Shown: positions 24,734 through 32,922 of the stretch, in pieces | How the letters are laid out: the number at the start of each line of letters is the position of its first letter | Position numbering within the stretch: the first letter of the stretch is position 1 | DNA from: Eubacteriales Family XIII. Incertae Sedis bacterium | Lineage (GTDB): Bacteria > Bacillota > Clostridia > Peptostreptococcales > Anaerovoracaceae | Reading direction: 5' to 3' | NCBI GenBank assembly: GCA_031261525.1 | Contig: JAISJM010000036.1 | Coordinates: 1 to 37,259, forward strand | DNA: 37,259 nt | Position numbers and translations under genes: made by a program | Notes under the pieces: generated by a model | The model's input: the letters and a program-made list of their open reading frames with translations, nothing else | Told to the model about the DNA's origin: nothing | The model's database searches: none

Positions 24734-27218
24734 TAGTGAAGTAGGCAATGATATCTATTTTGAAATTGTTGACTATGCCAACAATAAAAATGAATACTGG
24801 GACGAGACGCTTACAACATTAATCGTGCTGTATGGCACGACAGAGATTGTGAGCGAGGGTGCAAAATACAGTCTACAAAAGGACGATGTCCTCGTTATCA
24901 ATCGCTATACGCCCTATTCGATGTACGTAAGTGGCGATGCGATTCTATTAAGCGCGCATATTGATCCAAGTTTTCTCCGATCTCATCAGGATATTTTGGA
25001 GAGCAAACGTGTGCGTTGCTGTTCTGCCACGCCATCAGGTGACAAGGATGAACCCGCACGATATGACCTCATACGTAGATATATTGCGAAGATTTTCAAT
25101 GCCATTATTGATCGTGAACAAGATGGTCTCAGGCTTTTTGTATATGAGGAGATGGTGAGTCTGCTGAGAATCTATGAGAAATATTTCTCGGTCAGAATAT
25201 CAAAAGACGAATCCCATCATGGGGATCGCATGCGTTTCAAGCGGATCTTGGAGTATATAAGAAATAATTACGCCCAGCCGATTACATTGGAAAGTCTTGC
25301 GTCGACAGAATTTCTATCGCCTGGCTATTTTTCGCGATTCTTCTCCAAACATATCGGCGTCAGCTTTACGCAGTATCTGAAGATGCTTCGGCTTGGTTAC
25401 GCGTACGTTGCCATTTGCAATACCAACGATTCAATCACGACAATCGCGATGAACAATGGATTCCCAAATATCAACGCGTTCATCTCTGCATTCAAAGAGG
25501 AGTATGGCGATACGCCAAAGGCATTCCGAAAAAATGTCAACCTTACCAGAGGGGAACACAAGCAACATGATGGCGACAAACTTTTAGGCGCTGTCGTCGA
25601 TACGCTGTCCGCTTATATGGTAGAGGGCGATCACGGCAGCGTTCAGACAACGCCTGCAAGGACGATTACGCCAGATGAAGTCATCATCGACATCAATGGT
25701 CAGAGTATCAGTTGGCCCCATAATTGGAAAAAGCTATTGACGATGGGCTGGGCAAAAGAAGTCTTACTCGCGCCGGTTCAAGAGCAGATTAAAAAATGCC
25801 AAGAGGATATCGGTTTCGAATACATCCGTTTCCATGGCATCCTTGATGATGATATGAATATCTATCGCGAAGATGAAGAGGGCAAGCCCATTTACAATTT
25901 TGGCTACCTCGATATCCTCTTTGATTTCATCTTATCCGTTCATTTGAAGCCATTTGTCGAGTTTAGTTTCGTGCCATCAGCGATGGTTTCTGAGAAGACC
26001 TATCGGTACGAGCATAGTTCCGTCTTCAATGCGCCAAGTGACATGAGCAAATGGGAGGGCTTAATCTACAACCTCATGAAGCACTGGATTGAACGATATG
26101 GTGTCAATGAGGTGAAGAGTTGGTGGTTCTCCAATATCAGTGGCTACTATATTTTTGTTGGCGTATTTACAGTTGATGAATATATTGCCATGTATGAGAG
26201 TGTCTATAAAGCGGTTAAATTCTTGATTCCAGATGCGACCATTGTTGGTCCTGGCTGTGATATCGGAACGCTGCCACTAAAATTCTATGACAATTGGGAT
26301 AAGTTCTTCAATTACTGTGTGGAAAATGATTGTGTCCCAGATATTATCTCGACACAAAGTTTTGGCGGTGAGTTCAAAGAGCCTGGTGACGTCGTCTGGA
26401 GTCTCGCGGAGACGCATACCTCAACACCTGCGTCCATCAGTCCGAATCCAAACTATTTGCTTGATATGACGAGTAAATTGAGGACATTTTTACGTAAGAA
26501 AAACATCTCAAAACCACGTATTCTGATTGATGCATGGAATTCGACAATGTGGCAGCGAGATGTCGCCAACGATACGGCATACAAAGCGGCATATATTGTA
26601 AAGAATGTCATGCAGGCTGGAGACCGGCTCGAGGCGATGGGCTATTGGGCAATGACGGATTTCATGGAAGAATTGCCTGTTGAGCAGAAGATTTTCCATG
26701 GCGGGTATGGTCTCTTTACGTACAATGGTCTGCCAAAGTGTGGATATTATGCGTATACATTTTTAAATAAACTTGGAGATCAGCTGATTGTCCAAGGTGA
26801 TGATTATGCGGTATTTAAGCGCGAGGGCGTGTTTACGGTCATTTGCTACAACTATACGCACTATGATCGCATGTTCCTCGACGTAGAGCGCAATGGCGAT
26901 AGCCTAAATGCGCGTTATCAAGTCTTTGAGCCGAAGAGCGATATCAATAAATTGTTTGTGCTGAAAGGGCTTGAATGCGAAGACTATATGGTTGAGACGT
27001 ATACCATCAGCCGTGAAAATGGTAATGTGTACGACCAGTGGGTGAAAATGGGCTCGCCGAACGTGCTTCAACCTTCGGCGCAGGACTATCTCAAAGGAAT
27101 TTCGAGGCCGTCTTATACGGTGACGACACTCGATGCAAAACAAGGCGAAATCGAACTGAGCGTCAGGCTTCGTGCACACCAAGTTACTTTATTTGTCGTA
27201 AAGCCATCTGGGGTCTGA
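24720..27218 (+). CDS. AraC-family regulator fused to a degenerate GH39-like domain
   Basis: An 832-residue protein. Residues about 1-100 are a cupin-like sensor domain, 172-272 the AraC double helix-turn-helix (ILEYIRNNYAQPITLESLA, FSRFFSKHIGVSFTQYL, TTIAMNNGFPNINAFISAFK), and 325-832 resemble glycoside hydrolase family 39 (beta-xylosidase/iduronidase fold). In active GH39 enzymes the acid/base Glu lies in an NEP motif and the nucleophile in TEW. Here the first region reads SWWFSNISGYY (467-477) with no acidic residue, and the second reads IDAWN (603-607) with Ala605 at the nucleophile position. The domain is therefore probably a sugar-binding pseudoenzyme. AAGGGAAG precedes the ATG, which lies inside the IIB gene. 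Likely targets are the sugar ABC operons just downstream. Confidence 0.9.
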   Translation: MRYSSSEVGNDIYFEIVDYANNKNEYWDETLTTLIVLYGTTEIVSEGAKYSLQKDDVLVINRYTPYSMYVSGDAILLSAHIDPSFLRSHQDILESKRVRCCSATPSGDKDEPARYDLIRRYIAKIFNAIIDREQDGLRLFVYEEMVSLLRIYEKYFSVRISKDESHHGDRMRFKRILEYIRNNYAQPITLESLASTEFLSPGYFSRFFSKHIGVSFTQYLKMLRLGYAYVAICNTNDSITTIAMNNGFPNINAFISAFKEEYGDTPKAFRKNVNLTRGEHKQHDGDKLLGAVVDTLSAYMVEGDHGSVQTTPARTITPDEVIIDINGQSISWPHNWKKLLTMGWAKEVLLAPVQEQIKKCQEDIGFEYIRFHGILDDDMNIYREDEEGKPIYNFGYLDILFDFILSVHLKPFVEFSFVPSAMVSEKTYRYEHSSVFNAPSDMSKWEGLIYNLMKHWIERYGVNEVKSWWFSNISGYYIFVGVFTVDEYIAMYESVYKAVKFLIPDATIVGPGCDIGTLPLKFYDNWDKFFNYCVENDCVPDIISTQSFGGEFKEPGDVVWSLAETHTSTPASISPNPNYLLDMTSKLRTFLRKKNISKPRILIDAWNSTMWQRDVANDTAYKAAYIVKNVMQAGDRLEAMGYWAMTDFMEELPVEQKIFHGGYGLFTYNGLPKCGYYAYTFLNKLGDQLIVQGDDYAVFKREGVFTVICYNYTHYDRMFLDVERNGDSLNARYQVFEPKSDINKLFVLKGLECEDYMVETYTISRENGNVYDQWVKMGSPNVLQPSAQDYLKGISRPSYTVTTLDAKQGEIELSVRLRAHQVTLFVVKPSGV

Positions 27219-27231
27219 CGATTTATTGCTA

Positions 27232-27342
27232 AGCGAGAGCGGAACTCACACGAAATATCTGAGCCGCTCTTGCTAATGGCGGAAGGAAAAATGGAAATCC
27301 GCCAGTTACTCAGAGATATTCCGTGTGAGTTCCGCTCTCGCT
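27232..27342. repeat. Long imperfect inverted repeat with inner hairpin
   Basis: The left arm 27232-27263 and right arm 27309-27342 are complementary over about 31 positions, with one mismatch and a 2-base bulge. The outermost stretch (AGCGAGAGCGGAACTCACACG) pairs perfectly. The loop contains a second stem, GGCGGA (27278-27283) with TCCGCC (27298-27303). It begins 13 bp after the regulator stop codon. It has no T-run directly after it, but a standard terminator follows 30 bp later. Confidence 0.85.
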
Positions 27343-27371
27343 ACGAAATGTGCAGTCAATATAATTTTTGT

Positions 27372-27415
27372 ACGGTTATTTTCAAATTTTGCGATTTGAA
27401 AATAACCGTTTTTTT
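27372..27415 (+). terminator. Intrinsic terminator after the AraC/GH39-like gene
   Basis: A perfect 16-bp stem (27372-27387 with 27394-27409; starts ACGGTTATTTT) with a 6-nt loop TTTGCG is followed by seven T residues. This is the clearest terminator in the window and marks the end of the long + strand run that begins at hpf. Confidence 0.92.
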
Positions 27416-27744
27416 ATGGCATCAATCAAAATCGAGCATAAAATCTGAATCAAGTGACAATTAAATGGATGCACTTCTTTTCGTGAAAAGCTTGAAATAT
27501 CGTAATTTATGTACTGAATCATATAAAAATAATTTGATTATTTTTCAAACGGTGTCATAACCAGTCACGAGACACCAATGCATCGTAATAAATATAGGTT
27601 TGACGCTTTTTTCGTCAGTGATAAACGTTATTGTAGATAATTTTCACGACAATTTTGAAAATAAAGTGCTCTTATGGTTAGAAAATGGACTCGAGATTGG
27701 GTATTATGTTGTCAAATATAGTTATATGATTAGGGAATCGGTGC

Positions 27745-27765
27745 GAGACAGTATAGGACTGCCTC
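27745..27765 (+). promoter_or_regulatory. Conserved leader hairpin of ABC operon 1
   Basis: GAG-A-CAGT, loop ATAGG, ACTG-C-CTC forms a 7-bp stem broken by one mismatch. The second operon has the same hairpin at 31708-31728 with one pair changed from T-A to C-G and the loop different. It ends 25 bases before the start codon, directly 5' of the ribosome binding site, and could affect translation initiation or mRNA stability. Confidence 0.65.
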
Positions 27766-27790
27766 ATATATGTTAGTAGGAGGAAACAGG

Positions 27791-28762
27791 ATGAAAAAAG
27801 TAATAGTAGCACTATTGGTGATGACATTGATGATTACCGGGTTGCTTGCCGGTTGCGGCGCAAAAGCAAGTGATGGTAGCGACAGTAAAGATAAAGGACT
27901 CAAAGTCGGATACACAGTATGTGAAAAGGATCAGTTCCAAGTAAATGTAATTAAGGCAGCTACCGCAAAGGCTGACGAACTTGGCATCAAGCTGAACATT
28001 CAGGATGCACAGACAGATGCACAGAAGCAGATTGACCAAATTAAGTCATTTGCATCACAGGGCATGGACGCAATCGTTGTTATCCCTGCTGAACCAGATA
28101 CCGCTGAAGCGCTCGTAGACGCTGCTGGTGACGTTCCAGTTATATTTGTCAACAGACAGCCTGCTGAGGAAGTTCTGATTGCAAATGAAGTCGTATGCGT
28201 AAATTCTGATGAAGCACAGGCTGGCGAACTACAGGCTGAATTCATCAAGGCTCATTTCCCAGATAAGACAGAAATCAATTATGCGCTTCTTCAAGGTAAG
28301 ATGGGCAATGCATCTGTACTCTTGAGATCAGATGGCGTCGTCGATGGCATGAAAGCTGAAGACATCAAGCCAAACCAGATTTTTAAAGATACCGCAGAGT
28401 GGGATCGAGCAAAAGCAATGCAATTGATTCAGTCATTCTTGGGAACGGGTAAAGACGTAGATGTAATCATCTCAAACAATGATGATATGGCTCTCGGTGC
28501 ACTTGAAGCAATTAAAGCTGTTGGTAAGACAACAGAAGATATCGCGATTCTCGGTCTTGATGGAACAAAAGAAGCTTGCCAATCCATTCTTGATGGTGGT
28601 CTAAGTTGCTCCGTATATCAGGATGCAATTGGTCAAGGCGAAGGCGCAATCCAAGCTGCAAAGGATCTAATTGATGGTAAGGATGTTGATACGCATGTAA
28701 TCATTCCATTCGTACTCATCACAAAGGACAACGCACAGGAATTTATTGACATACAGAGTTAA
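27791..28762 (+). CDS. Sugar ABC transporter substrate-binding lipoprotein (CUT2/RbsB-like), copy 1
   Basis: This 323-residue lipoprotein captures a sugar outside the cell for the ATPase and permease encoded next. The signal peptide ends in the lipobox LLAGC with Cys22 as the lipidated residue. The mature part is a type 1 periplasmic-binding fold (LKVGYTVCEKDQFQVNVIKA; IISNNDDMALGALEA; VIIPFVLITKDNAQEF). I chose 27791 because AGGAGGAA lies before it and the following residues MKKVIVALLV form a proper signal peptide; an upstream ATG at 27770 lies inside the leader. About three quarters of residues match copy 2. The sugar is unknown; ribose, galactose, xylose or inositol are all possible. Confidence 0.93.
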   Translation: MKKVIVALLVMTLMITGLLAGCGAKASDGSDSKDKGLKVGYTVCEKDQFQVNVIKAATAKADELGIKLNIQDAQTDAQKQIDQIKSFASQGMDAIVVIPAEPDTAEALVDAAGDVPVIFVNRQPAEEVLIANEVVCVNSDEAQAGELQAEFIKAHFPDKTEINYALLQGKMGNASVLLRSDGVVDGMKAEDIKPNQIFKDTAEWDRAKAMQLIQSFLGTGKDVDVIISNNDDMALGALEAIKAVGKTTEDIAILGLDGTKEACQSILDGGLSCSVYQDAIGQGEGAIQAAKDLIDGKDVDTHVIIPFVLITKDNAQEFIDIQS

Positions 28763-28777
28763 TTTAGTCCAATAACG

Positions 28778-28809
28778 CGGTGGCTGGGCACCCCTAGTCA
28801 CCGTTTTTT
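28778..28809 (+). terminator. Inter-cistronic terminator-like hairpin, operon 1
   Basis: CGGTGGCT (28778-28785) pairs with AGTCACCG (28796-28803), eight pairs including one G-U, followed by six T residues. It lies between the binding-protein gene and the ATPase gene. Partial termination here would give more binding protein than transporter, a common arrangement. The second operon has a matching hairpin at 32840-32876. Confidence 0.75.
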
Positions 28810-28857
28810 ATATGGAGATTATAGTTTAGTATTTTGTGTATTGATAGGAGGAACGGT

Positions 28858-30342
28858 ATGGAATACGTACTTGAAATGCAAGGCATCGTCAAGACGTTCC
28901 CAGGTGTAAAAGCTCTTAAAGGGGTAGATCTTAGAGTAAGACCTGGAACTGTACATGGCCTGATGGGTGAAAATGGAGCTGGTAAATCCACACTCATGAA
29001 ATGTCTTATCGGTATGTATACCGCCAACGAGGGCTCGATTACTTACAAAGGTGAAGTTATATCATTCAATACTGTAAGAGAAGCACTTGAGGCAGGTATC
29101 AGCATGGTTCATCAAGAATTGAGCCCTGTACCCGAAAGAACGGTCATGGAAAATGTATGGTTGGGAAGAGAGCCAATGAAAAAAGGCAATATCTTTGTAG
29201 ACCATAAGAAGATGCTTCAAGATACGATTGATTTGTTTGCTGAAATCAACGTCAATCTTGATCCAAAAGAGCGAATGGGCAACCTCAGTGTTGCAAAGAT
29301 GCAGATGGTTGAGATTAGTAAGGCAGTATCCCACAATGCGAGCATTGTAATCATGGATGAGCCTACATCAGCGCTTACATCTACAGAGGCAGAAGATTTA
29401 TTTAGAATCATTGCTGATTTAAAATCAAATGGCGTATCTCTCATATACATCTCCCATAAGATGGACGAAATTTTCCGTATTTGTGACGACCTAACAATCT
29501 ATAGAGACGGTGAATACGTCGACTCCAGAAATACAAAAGATATCGACCAAGATGAACTGATTCAGCTCATGGTTGGTAGAAAACTGACTGCGATGTTCCC
29601 GAAATTGAGCTTTGAGATTGGTGAACCAATCTTCCGCGTAGAGGGCTTATCTTCTGGTAAATTGTTCCAAGATGTAAGTTTCGAGCTTCGCAAAGGTGAG
29701 ATTCTTGGATTTGCTGGTCTTGTTGGTGCAGGACGTACAGAGATTGTTGAGACAATTTTCGGTATGCACCCAGTCACAGCAGGTAAAATCTTCAAGGACG
29801 GCAAAGAAATTACGATTGATTCTCCCTGTGATGCAATTGCCAATAAGATTGGTCTTCTGACAGAGGATCGACGTGGTAATGGTATCTTCGGCATGTTAAC
29901 CATCGCAGAAAATACGATTATTGCCAACTTGGAGAATTATGGATTGCCACTCAACCATAAGAAGATTCGCTCAGATGCACAAGAATATGTTGAGAAGCTC
30001 AACGTAAAGACACCAAGCCTAGCAGAAGAGATGAAAAATCTCTCCGGTGGTAATCAACAGAAAGTATTGATTGCAAGATGGCTCTTAACAGACCCAGATA
30101 TCTTGATTGTAGATGAACCGACAAGAGGTATTGATGTAGGCGCAAAATCCGAGATTCATTCGCTTATCACAAGACTTGCGGCTGAAGGAAAATCCATCAT
30201 CATGATCAGTTCAGAGATGCCAGAAGTCCTCGGTATGAGTGATCGTATCCTCGTAATGCACGAAGGACATATGACCGGTATTGTTGACAGGGCTGATGCC
30301 ACACAGGAATTAGTGATGCAGTATGCTACCGCATCAGTATAG
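28858..30342 (+). CDS. Sugar ABC transporter ATP-binding protein, double NBD (RbsA/MglA-like), copy 1
   Basis: This 494-residue cytoplasmic ATPase powers the permease encoded next. It has two fused nucleotide-binding domains, typical of CUT2 transporters. In the first, Walker A is GENGAGKST (37-45), the signature is NLSVAKMQMVEISKA and Walker B IVIMDEPTSAL. In the second, Walker A is degenerate (GLVGAGRTE), the signature is LSGGNQQK and Walker B LIVDEPTRGID; this asymmetry is normal for RbsA. The ATG at 28858 follows AGGAGGAA; an in-frame ATG 24 bp upstream lies before that site and is rejected. Parts are identical at DNA level to copy 2 over 87-104 bp. Confidence 0.96.
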   Translation: MEYVLEMQGIVKTFPGVKALKGVDLRVRPGTVHGLMGENGAGKSTLMKCLIGMYTANEGSITYKGEVISFNTVREALEAGISMVHQELSPVPERTVMENVWLGREPMKKGNIFVDHKKMLQDTIDLFAEINVNLDPKERMGNLSVAKMQMVEISKAVSHNASIVIMDEPTSALTSTEAEDLFRIIADLKSNGVSLIYISHKMDEIFRICDDLTIYRDGEYVDSRNTKDIDQDELIQLMVGRKLTAMFPKLSFEIGEPIFRVEGLSSGKLFQDVSFELRKGEILGFAGLVGAGRTEIVETIFGMHPVTAGKIFKDGKEITIDSPCDAIANKIGLLTEDRRGNGIFGMLTIAENTIIANLENYGLPLNHKKIRSDAQEYVEKLNVKTPSLAEEMKNLSGGNQQKVLIARWLLTDPDILIVDEPTRGIDVGAKSEIHSLITRLAAEGKSIIMISSEMPEVLGMSDRILVMHEGHMTGIVDRADATQELVMQYATASV

Positions 30343-30362
30343 AAAAATGGAGGAGAAGATTT

Positions 30363-31370
30363 ATGATCGGTATGTCTGAAAGCGCAAAGGGTGGCGTAAA
30401 TGTCGCTGCATTTGCCAAAAAAAATACAGTATGGCTCGTACTCATCGTAATGGTTATTGCTGTGAGTATTGCAACAGGTGGTTCCTTTATCACACCCGTC
30501 AACATTTCCAACCTACTTACAACGGAAGCAATCAAAGCAATGCTTACCGTTGGTGTAATGTATACGATTTTGGCTAAAGGTATTGATATCAGTACAGCAG
30601 CAGTGCTCGCACTCTCTGCAACAGTATCTGCATCTCTTTGTCAGCAAGTTGGTCCTGATACACTACTTCATCTAAGTCAGCCAATGCCAGCATTTGTTGG
30701 TCTTATCGCTGGTATTGCAGTAGCAGCCGTTGTTGGTTTCTGCAATGGTTTCTTTATCGCTTATACAAAGATTCCACCATTCATCGCAACACTTGGTGCA
30801 CAGCTTGTTGTAAAGGGTATTGCACTTCTTTACACCAATGCTTATCCAGTAGCAAACTTGACACCTGGCTTCAAGAGTATGGGTCAAGGATTCATGATTC
30901 CTAAAGTACCAAATGTAGTAACTATTGCGATTGTTGTCGTTGCTCTCGGCGGTATATTGCTCACACAGACAAGATTTGGTAAGAACATCTTTGCAATTGG
31001 TGGCAATGACATCGCTGCAAAGGTAGCAGGTATCAAGGTTGAGAAGAATCTTGTTCTCGCTTACACATTCTGCTCTGCTTGCGCAGGTCTCGGTGGTGTA
31101 TTACTCGCTTCCCGTTCTGGTTCTGGTATTGCAACACTCGGTTTCAACTATGAGCTCGATGCAATCGCTGCCGCAACAGTCGGTGGTACCTCTCATACAG
31201 GTGGTGTTGCTCGAATCTCTGGCGTAATTGCTGGTATCTTGATTCTTGGTGTCATCAACAACGGGCTTCTTATCCTCGGCGTATCTCCTTACATTCAGCA
31301 GATTGTAAAGGGCGGTATCATCGTCGGTGCTGTTGTCTGGGATATGAGAAAGCATGCAAAGAAAGCTTAA
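30363..31370 (+). CDS. Sugar ABC transporter permease (RbsC/MglC-like), copy 1
   Basis: This 335-residue membrane protein forms the sugar channel with the ATPase and lipoprotein. It has about eight to ten hydrophobic segments, starting with NTVWLVLIVMVIAVSIATG near residue 21. The family motif near GTSHTGGVARISGVIAGILI and the C-terminal IVKGGIIVGAVVWDM are typical of BPD_transp_2 (CUT2) permeases. GGAGGAGA lies upstream of the ATG and the gene starts 20 bp after the ATPase stop. It is followed by an intrinsic terminator at 31405. Confidence 0.95.
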   Translation: MIGMSESAKGGVNVAAFAKKNTVWLVLIVMVIAVSIATGGSFITPVNISNLLTTEAIKAMLTVGVMYTILAKGIDISTAAVLALSATVSASLCQQVGPDTLLHLSQPMPAFVGLIAGIAVAAVVGFCNGFFIAYTKIPPFIATLGAQLVVKGIALLYTNAYPVANLTPGFKSMGQGFMIPKVPNVVTIAIVVVALGGILLTQTRFGKNIFAIGGNDIAAKVAGIKVEKNLVLAYTFCSACAGLGGVLLASRSGSGIATLGFNYELDAIAAATVGGTSHTGGVARISGVIAGILILGVINNGLLILGVSPYIQQIVKGGIIVGAVVWDMRKHAKKA

Positions 31371-31404
31371 ATTCTATAAAGCGAATGATCATATTGTGTT
31401 CTGG

Positions 31405-31432
31405 GATCCCGCAGTTGCGGGGTCTTTTTTTT
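31405..31432 (+). terminator. Intrinsic terminator of ABC operon 1
   Basis: GATCCCGC (31405-31412), loop AGTT, GCGGGGTC (31417-31424) forms an 8-bp stem with one G-U, followed by eight T residues. A closely similar stem ends operon 2 at 35721. Confidence 0.92.
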
Positions 31433-31707
31433 CGTTATTTTTATACTTTTTTGAGGTAAAAAGGGGGATTTGTGCAAGAATCATATAAAAATTTCTGACA
31501 ATTTTTTCAAACATCGTCATTTTCAATCACCTGTAATCACCATATGACAAAAAATATAGGTTTCTTGTCATTTTCGTCAATTATGGGTGATATCGGAGAT
31601 ATTTTTAATAAAATGTTCCAAAATATAGTGTACTTAATGTGAATAAAGTGAATAAATATTTAATATCATGTTGGACAAGAAAGTTATAAGATTATGTCAA
31701 TCGATGC

Positions 31708-31728
31708 GAGACAGCATATTGCTGACTC
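31708..31728 (+). promoter_or_regulatory. Conserved leader hairpin of ABC operon 2
   Basis: GAG-A-CAGC, loop ATATT, GCTG-A-CTC has the same shape and 5-nt loop as the operon 1 leader hairpin at 27745-27765, with a compensating T-A to C-G change. It ends 26 bases before the start codon. The flanking GATGCGAGACAG and CTCATATAAGTTAGTAGGAGG are also conserved. Confidence 0.65.
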
Positions 31729-31754
31729 ATATAAGTTAGTAGGAGGAACATAGA

Positions 31755-32753
31755 ATGAAGAAAGTATTAGTAACTCTATTGGTAATGACAATGGTGATTA
31801 CCGGATTGCTTGCTGGATGTGGTGGAAGTGGCAGCAGTGACAGCGGCAGCGGCGACAGTGGTAGCAGTGACAGCGGATCCAAGAAGCTTAAAATTGGTTA
31901 TACTGTTTGTGAAAAGGATCAATTCCAAGTAAATGTAATCACAGCTGCTGAGAAGAAAGCAAAAGAACTTGGTATTGAATTGAATATTCAAGATGCACAA
32001 AAAGACGTTCAGAAGCAAATCGACCAGATTCAGACATTTGCATCACAGGGTATGGATGCAATCGTTGTGGTTCCACAAGAACCTGACACAGCAGAAGCAC
32101 TCGTTGCTGCAGCTGGAGATACACCAGTTGTATTTGTAAACAGACAGCCTAAAGAGGATATTCTTGTTGCAAATAAAGTTGTATGTGTAAACTCTGACGA
32201 AGCGCAAGCTGGTGAATTACAAGCAGAGTTCATTGCAAATGAACTATTCAAAGATAAGAAAGATCTAAACTATGCACTTCTTCAAGGAATCTTAGGAAAT
32301 GCGTCCGTACTATTGAGATCAGATGGTGCTCTTGATGGTCTAAAAGCAGAAGGTTACACACTCACTGAGCAATTCAAAGATACAGCAGAGTGGGATAGAG
32401 CAAAAGCTATGCAATTAATTCAGACATTCCTAGGTACAGGTAAGCCAGTAGACGTAATCATTTCCAACAATGACGAGATGGCACTTGGTGCACTCGAAGC
32501 ATTGAAAGCTGTTGGTAAGACAACTGCAGATGTTCCTGTAGTAGGTCTTGATGGAACAGTTGAAGCTTGCCAATCTATTCTTGATGGTGGTCTAAACGCT
32601 TCTGTATATCAGGATGCAATTGGTCAAGGCGAAGGCGCAATCCAAGCAGCACAGGATCTTGTTGACGGTAAGGATGTTGATACGCACGTAATCATCCCAT
32701 TCGTACTCATCACAAAAGAGAATGCTCAAGAATTTATTGATTTACAAAAATAA
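31755..32753 (+). CDS. Sugar ABC transporter substrate-binding lipoprotein (CUT2/RbsB-like), copy 2
   Basis: This 332-residue paralogue of the protein at 27791 has the same signal peptide plan with lipobox LLAGC (Cys22). The difference is a longer Gly/Ser/Asp linker after the Cys (about residues 23-44), which would hold the binding domain further from the membrane. The type 1 binding fold is intact (LKIGYTVCEKDQFQVNVI; IISNNDEMALGALEALK). AGGAGGAACA precedes the start. Being the most divergent of the three duplicated proteins, it may bind a different sugar from copy 1; that is inference. Confidence 0.94.
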   Translation: MKKVLVTLLVMTMVITGLLAGCGGSGSSDSGSGDSGSSDSGSKKLKIGYTVCEKDQFQVNVITAAEKKAKELGIELNIQDAQKDVQKQIDQIQTFASQGMDAIVVVPQEPDTAEALVAAAGDTPVVFVNRQPKEDILVANKVVCVNSDEAQAGELQAEFIANELFKDKKDLNYALLQGILGNASVLLRSDGALDGLKAEGYTLTEQFKDTAEWDRAKAMQLIQTFLGTGKPVDVIISNNDEMALGALEALKAVGKTTADVPVVGLDGTVEACQSILDGGLNASVYQDAIGQGEGAIQAAQDLVDGKDVDTHVIIPFVLITKENAQEFIDLQK

Positions 32754-32839
32754 TTTATTAGGAATTATTGTTTCGTTAGGCACTGATTGGTACTACTAAT
32801 TGAGTCCTAAAAGGGTATATTCATTAATTTAGTCCAATA

Positions 32840-32876
32840 AAGCGGCGGCAGGGTCGCCCCCTCGCCACCGCTTTTT
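32840..32876 (+). terminator. Inter-cistronic terminator-like hairpin, operon 2
   Basis: AAGCGGCGGC (32840-32849) pairs with GCCACCGCTT (32864-32873), one mismatch, followed by T residues to 32876. Additional G-C pairing is possible in the loop. It matches the position of the operon 1 hairpin at 28778, between binding-protein and ATPase genes. An extra inverted repeat, TTAGGA (32758-32763) with TCCTAA (32805-32810), lies just upstream in this copy only. Confidence 0.72.
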
Positions 32877-32922
32877 AATGGAGATATAGTTTGGTATTTT
32901 GTGTATTGATAGGAGGAACGGT

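Larger units (their letters stand above)
27219..27790 (+). other. Non-coding region between the regulator and the first ABC operon
   Basis: No coding region is supported in these 572 bases. The left part holds a very long hairpin (27232-27342) and an intrinsic terminator (27372-27415). The right part (about 27525-27790) is A/T-rich and shares blocks, in the same order, with the region before the second ABC operon (31480-31754), ending in a conserved hairpin and an AGGAGGAA ribosome binding site. It is therefore the promoter/leader of the first ABC operon. Confidence 0.75.
31371..31754 (+). other. Non-coding region between the two ABC operons
   Basis: It contains the terminator of operon 1 (31405-31432) and then an A/T-rich promoter/leader for operon 2. 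Blocks shared with the region before operon 1 are GAATCATATAAAAAT, TTTTTCAAAC followed by GTCAT, AATATAGGTTT, TTTTCGTCA and GTTATA-GATTA, all in the same order with similar spacing. No coding region is seen. Confidence 0.75.

Noticed and set aside
27709-27736. Sigma-A promoter TTGTCA plus TAGGGA before ABC operon 1
   Set aside because: The -35 is fair but the -10 is poor and the matching hexamers in operon 2 (TTGGAC, TATGTC) are also weak, so I do not call it.
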